Shown: positions 62,049-64,000 of the stretch, one piece after another
How positions within the stretch are numbered: position 1 is the stretch's first letter
How the letters are laid out: each line of letters opens with the position of its first letter
Origin: Burkholderia sp. WSM2230
GTDB lineage: Bacteria > Pseudomonadota > Gammaproteobacteria > Burkholderiales > Burkholderiaceae
Reading direction: 5' to 3'
Assembly (NCBI RefSeq): GCF_000472445.1
Contig: NZ_AXAJ01000001.1
Location: forward strand, 682,643 to 746,642
DNA length: 64,000 bases
Made by a program: the position numbers and the translations under genes
Notes under the pieces: generated by a model
Database searches by the model: none
What the model saw: only the letters and a program-made list of their open reading frames with translations
Told to the model about the DNA's origin: nothing

Positions 62049-62183
62049 TTCCGCCGTCACGCAACACGAACTCCGGATGGTGACGCTCGAGGAACTCGTG
62101 CCGAAGGACGACTTGCTGCGCCGGATCGACGCGTCTTACGTGTCCGAGCGCTCGGCTTGGCTTTTGCGCTGTGTGCCGCGGTG
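62049..62183 (+). pseudogene. Transposase N-terminal remnant (IS1182-like)
   Basis: In one frame the DNA reads QHELRMVTLEELVPKDDLLRRID from 62061, strongly like the N-terminus of IS1182-family DDE transposases (…LDELVPKDHLLRKID). The similarity stops at about 62140, where the exporter gene on the other strand ends (62136), and no catalytic domain follows. It is a short relic marking a past insertion and deletion at this edge of the catabolic region. Confidence 0.7.
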
Positions 62184-63410
62184 ACGCGATAAGGCCATCG
62201 CGGCGGAGGCGATGGCGAAGACCGCCATCACCTGCACCAGAGAGCGCGGCGTGCCGCCGCCTAGCGCGGCTAGCAACAGCGAAGAGACAATGCCACTGCC
62301 GTACTGCAGCGAGCCGAGCAGCGCGGCGGCAGAGCCCACCAACTGCTGCGGTACGCCATCAAGGGCGGCCGCAGTAGCGCTTGCCGCGACGATGCCGTTC
62401 ATCGAGAAGTAGATGAACACTGGCACCATCAGACCGGGCAGTCCGCCGAGATGCAATTCCACTAGGGCGACGCCGACCAGTAGCGCCGCGGCGGCGATGA
62501 CGGTGGCCGCGCGCAGCAGGACATCGAGGCTGAGGCGCCCGACCAACTGGCGATTCGCCAGACTTACGACCATCATGCCGAAGATGTTGATGCCAAAAAG
62601 CCAGCCGTAGTGCTGGGTGTCGATATGAAGGTACTCTATATAGACCTGCGGCGAGCCGGTCACAAATGCGTAGGCGCTGACATAGAAAAGGGTCACGCAC
62701 AGCGCGTAGCGCATGAAATTCGCGTTCCTGAGCAAGAATAGATAGTCGGCGAACACGCTGTTGGCCGGCGTAGTTGTACGGCTCGCCTGCGGCAGGGTCT
62801 CGGGCAATTGGCGGAGCGCCACCAGCATCAGAGCGCCCAGCGCCGCCAGCAGCCAGAAGATGTCGCGCCAGGAGCCGAAGCGCATGATCTGCCCGCCGAG
62901 CAAGGGGCCGCCAATGGGGGCGACTGCCATGATCACGGCCAACGTGGATAACGTATGCGCGGCCAAGGTCCTCGGGTACAGGTCGCGTACCATGGCGCGG
63001 GCCAGCATCGGTCCAGTGCAGGCGCCGACTGCCTGGAACATACGCCAGAGCACGATCTGGTCAAGGTTGTGCGATAGGGCGGAGCCCACCGAGCCGGCGA
63101 CAAACAGCACCATGCCGATCGCCAGCGGCCAGCGCCGCCCGACGCGGTCGCTGACCGGTCCCCAGATCAACTGGGCCAGCGCGAAGCCGATGAGGAAACC
63201 TGTAATGGTGAGGTCGATATTGCCGTGGAGATCGCGCCGCATCTGCGGCATCGCAGGCAGGTAGATGTCGGTCGACAGCGAGGTGAAGGCCATCAGCGCG
63301 GCCAGGATCGGCAGCATACGACCGCGCTGTGTCAATGTCGCCGGCTCATGTTCGAGAGCCGGATTGATGTCGGTTACGCTGCCCGCCGCCCTCTGCGTGG
63401 TGTGCTGCAT
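62136..63410 (-). CDS. Bcr/CflA-family multidrug exporter (MFS)
   Basis: The 424-residue inner-membrane protein has about twelve helices and the Bcr/CflA signature LSTDIYLPAMPQMRRDL at the first helix, the GPVSDRVGRRWPL motif A loop and RMFQAVGACTGPMLARAMVRD. Such proteins export drugs such as bicyclomycin or small peptides and sulfonamides. The ATG at 63410 is preferred over the TTG at 63413 because GGAAA lies 7 bases before it. The last residues overlap the transposase remnant on the other strand. It may protect against toxic substrates of the local pathway or be unrelated. Confidence 0.88.
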   Translation of the reverse strand: MQHTTQRAAGSVTDINPALEHEPATLTQRGRMLPILAALMAFTSLSTDIYLPAMPQMRRDLHGNIDLTITGFLIGFALAQLIWGPVSDRVGRRWPLAIGMVLFVAGSVGSALSHNLDQIVLWRMFQAVGACTGPMLARAMVRDLYPRTLAAHTLSTLAVIMAVAPIGGPLLGGQIMRFGSWRDIFWLLAALGALMLVALRQLPETLPQASRTTTPANSVFADYLFLLRNANFMRYALCVTLFYVSAYAFVTGSPQVYIEYLHIDTQHYGWLFGINIFGMMVVSLANRQLVGRLSLDVLLRAATVIAAAALLVGVALVELHLGGLPGLMVPVFIYFSMNGIVAASATAAALDGVPQQLVGSAAALLGSLQYGSGIVSSLLLAALGGGTPRSLVQVMAVFAIASAAMALSRHRGTQRKSQAERSDT

Positions 63411-63614
63411 CAAGTCATTTCCACTATGTCATGCACACTGCGCTACGCACGGACAGCACTCGACTGGGCGCGGTGATGGAGAGACGGCTACGAGTGACAT
63501 GGAGAGGGCGGCAAGCGCTTTGATGCCTCCCTATGTCACCTGGTGTAGCCAACGCTGCGTCAATGGACGCGGAGTTAGCGCGCCGGCCTTCCTTCGCAGC
63601 GGTGTGCTGGCCCG

Positions 63615-64000
63615 TTACGCAGCCGGCTCTTCCTCTGGAATCAGCACGGCACGGCCCCGCACGGTGCCTGCTTCGAGCGCGTCGAAAGCCTTGATCGCGT
63701 CGCGGAGCGGGTAACGGGTGACGAGTGGACGAATGGCGCCGCTTTGCGCGAGGGCAATGACGGCGGCAAGGTCCGAGTAGGTCCCGCCTTGTGGACACAT
63801 CAGCGTGACGCCACGCGGCAGCGGGTTGCCGGCCGAACGCGAGACGAACGGCAGCGTGCCGCCGTTAAGGCCCACCGAGCGGATCGCGCCATAGCGGCCG
63901 ACGATCAGACCGGCCTGGCGCAGGCTCTTGTCATTGCCGACGAAGTCGATGACGACGTCCGCGCCACAACCTTCGGTCAGCGACAGTACGTCGTCGATAA
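63615..64000 (-). CDS. Zinc-type alcohol dehydrogenase, C-terminal part (window edge)
   Basis: The reading frame runs leftward from beyond the window. The visible 128 residues include the nucleotide-binding half (GADVVIDFVGNDKSLRQAGLI, GRYGAIRSVGLNGGTLPF) and the typical C-terminal tail (YPLRDAIKAFDALEAGTVRGRAVLIPEEEPAA), as in NAD(P)-dependent medium-chain dehydrogenases. The catalytic N-terminal half is outside the window, so metal dependence and substrate cannot be judged. It follows the catabolic region and may take part in it. Confidence 0.85.
   Translation of the reverse strand, partial: IDDVLSLTEGCGADVVIDFVGNDKSLRQAGLIVGRYGAIRSVGLNGGTLPFVSRSAGNPLPRGVTLMCPQGGTYSDLAAVIALAQSGAIRPLVTRYPLRDAIKAFDALEAGTVRGRAVLIPEEEPAA

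Overview
The window is high-GC DNA with dense, mostly co-directional genes and looks like a chromosome segment of a Burkholderiaceae member, most likely Paraburkholderia or a close relative. Markers for that are a second IF-1 gene, a DUF4148 protein, a short H-NS-like protein, a Gram-negative trimeric porin, a GbpR-like LysR regulator in a sugar cluster, a CoA-dependent valine operon with an AraC-type regulator, and gentisate-pathway genes. The genus is inferred from gene content; no rRNA or tRNA gene was found.

Layout. 0-5.3 kb: small housekeeping or unknown genes (J-domain protein, LMW-PTP/ArsC-like protein, H-NS-like protein, small secreted protein, MFS exporter). 5.5-16.9 kb: a non-phosphorylative L-rhamnose cluster with sugar dehydrogenase, lactonase, rhamnonate dehydratase, keto-deoxy-sugar dehydrogenase, mutarotase, LysR regulator, a four-gene ABC importer and an MFS transporter. 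17.1-24.5 kb: a porin and an AfuABC/FbpABC-like ABC importer, divergent from a TctDE-like two-component system. 24.5-26.3 kb: NasS-NasT nitrate-responsive regulators without nitrate-assimilation genes nearby. 26.7-36.6 kb: IF-1, a YheO-like regulator, a ferredoxin, a sigma-54 activator, a purine permease and the slipin-NfeD pair. 36.7-45.4 kb: an AraC-type regulator divergent from a six-gene valine/isobutyrate degradation operon. 45.4-48.5 kb: a PadR repressor, siderophore-interacting reductase and MFS transporter set that resembles E. coli NfeR-NfeF.

From about 49.4 kb the content changes to an aromatic/accessory catabolic region. A minus-strand operon encodes the whole 3-hydroxybenzoate to gentisate to fumarate plus pyruvate route. 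Next to it are an SDR, an EthD-family protein, two paralogous TetR regulators, a conserved unknown protein, a phthalate-dioxygenase-reductase-type electron carrier, a LysR regulator, a hydroxyisobutyrate-dehydrogenase-family enzyme and a cytochrome P450. These are followed by a transposase remnant, a Bcr/CflA exporter and a truncated alcohol dehydrogenase at the window edge.

The best candidate for something undescribed is this 49-62 kb region. The P450 and reductase look like an oxygenase system of unknown substrate feeding gentisate metabolism. Promoters at 53.3, 53.5, 56.7 and 56.8 kb carry recurring operator-like sequences placed between their -35 and -10 boxes. All functional assignments rest on motif recognition by eye; no database search was possible.
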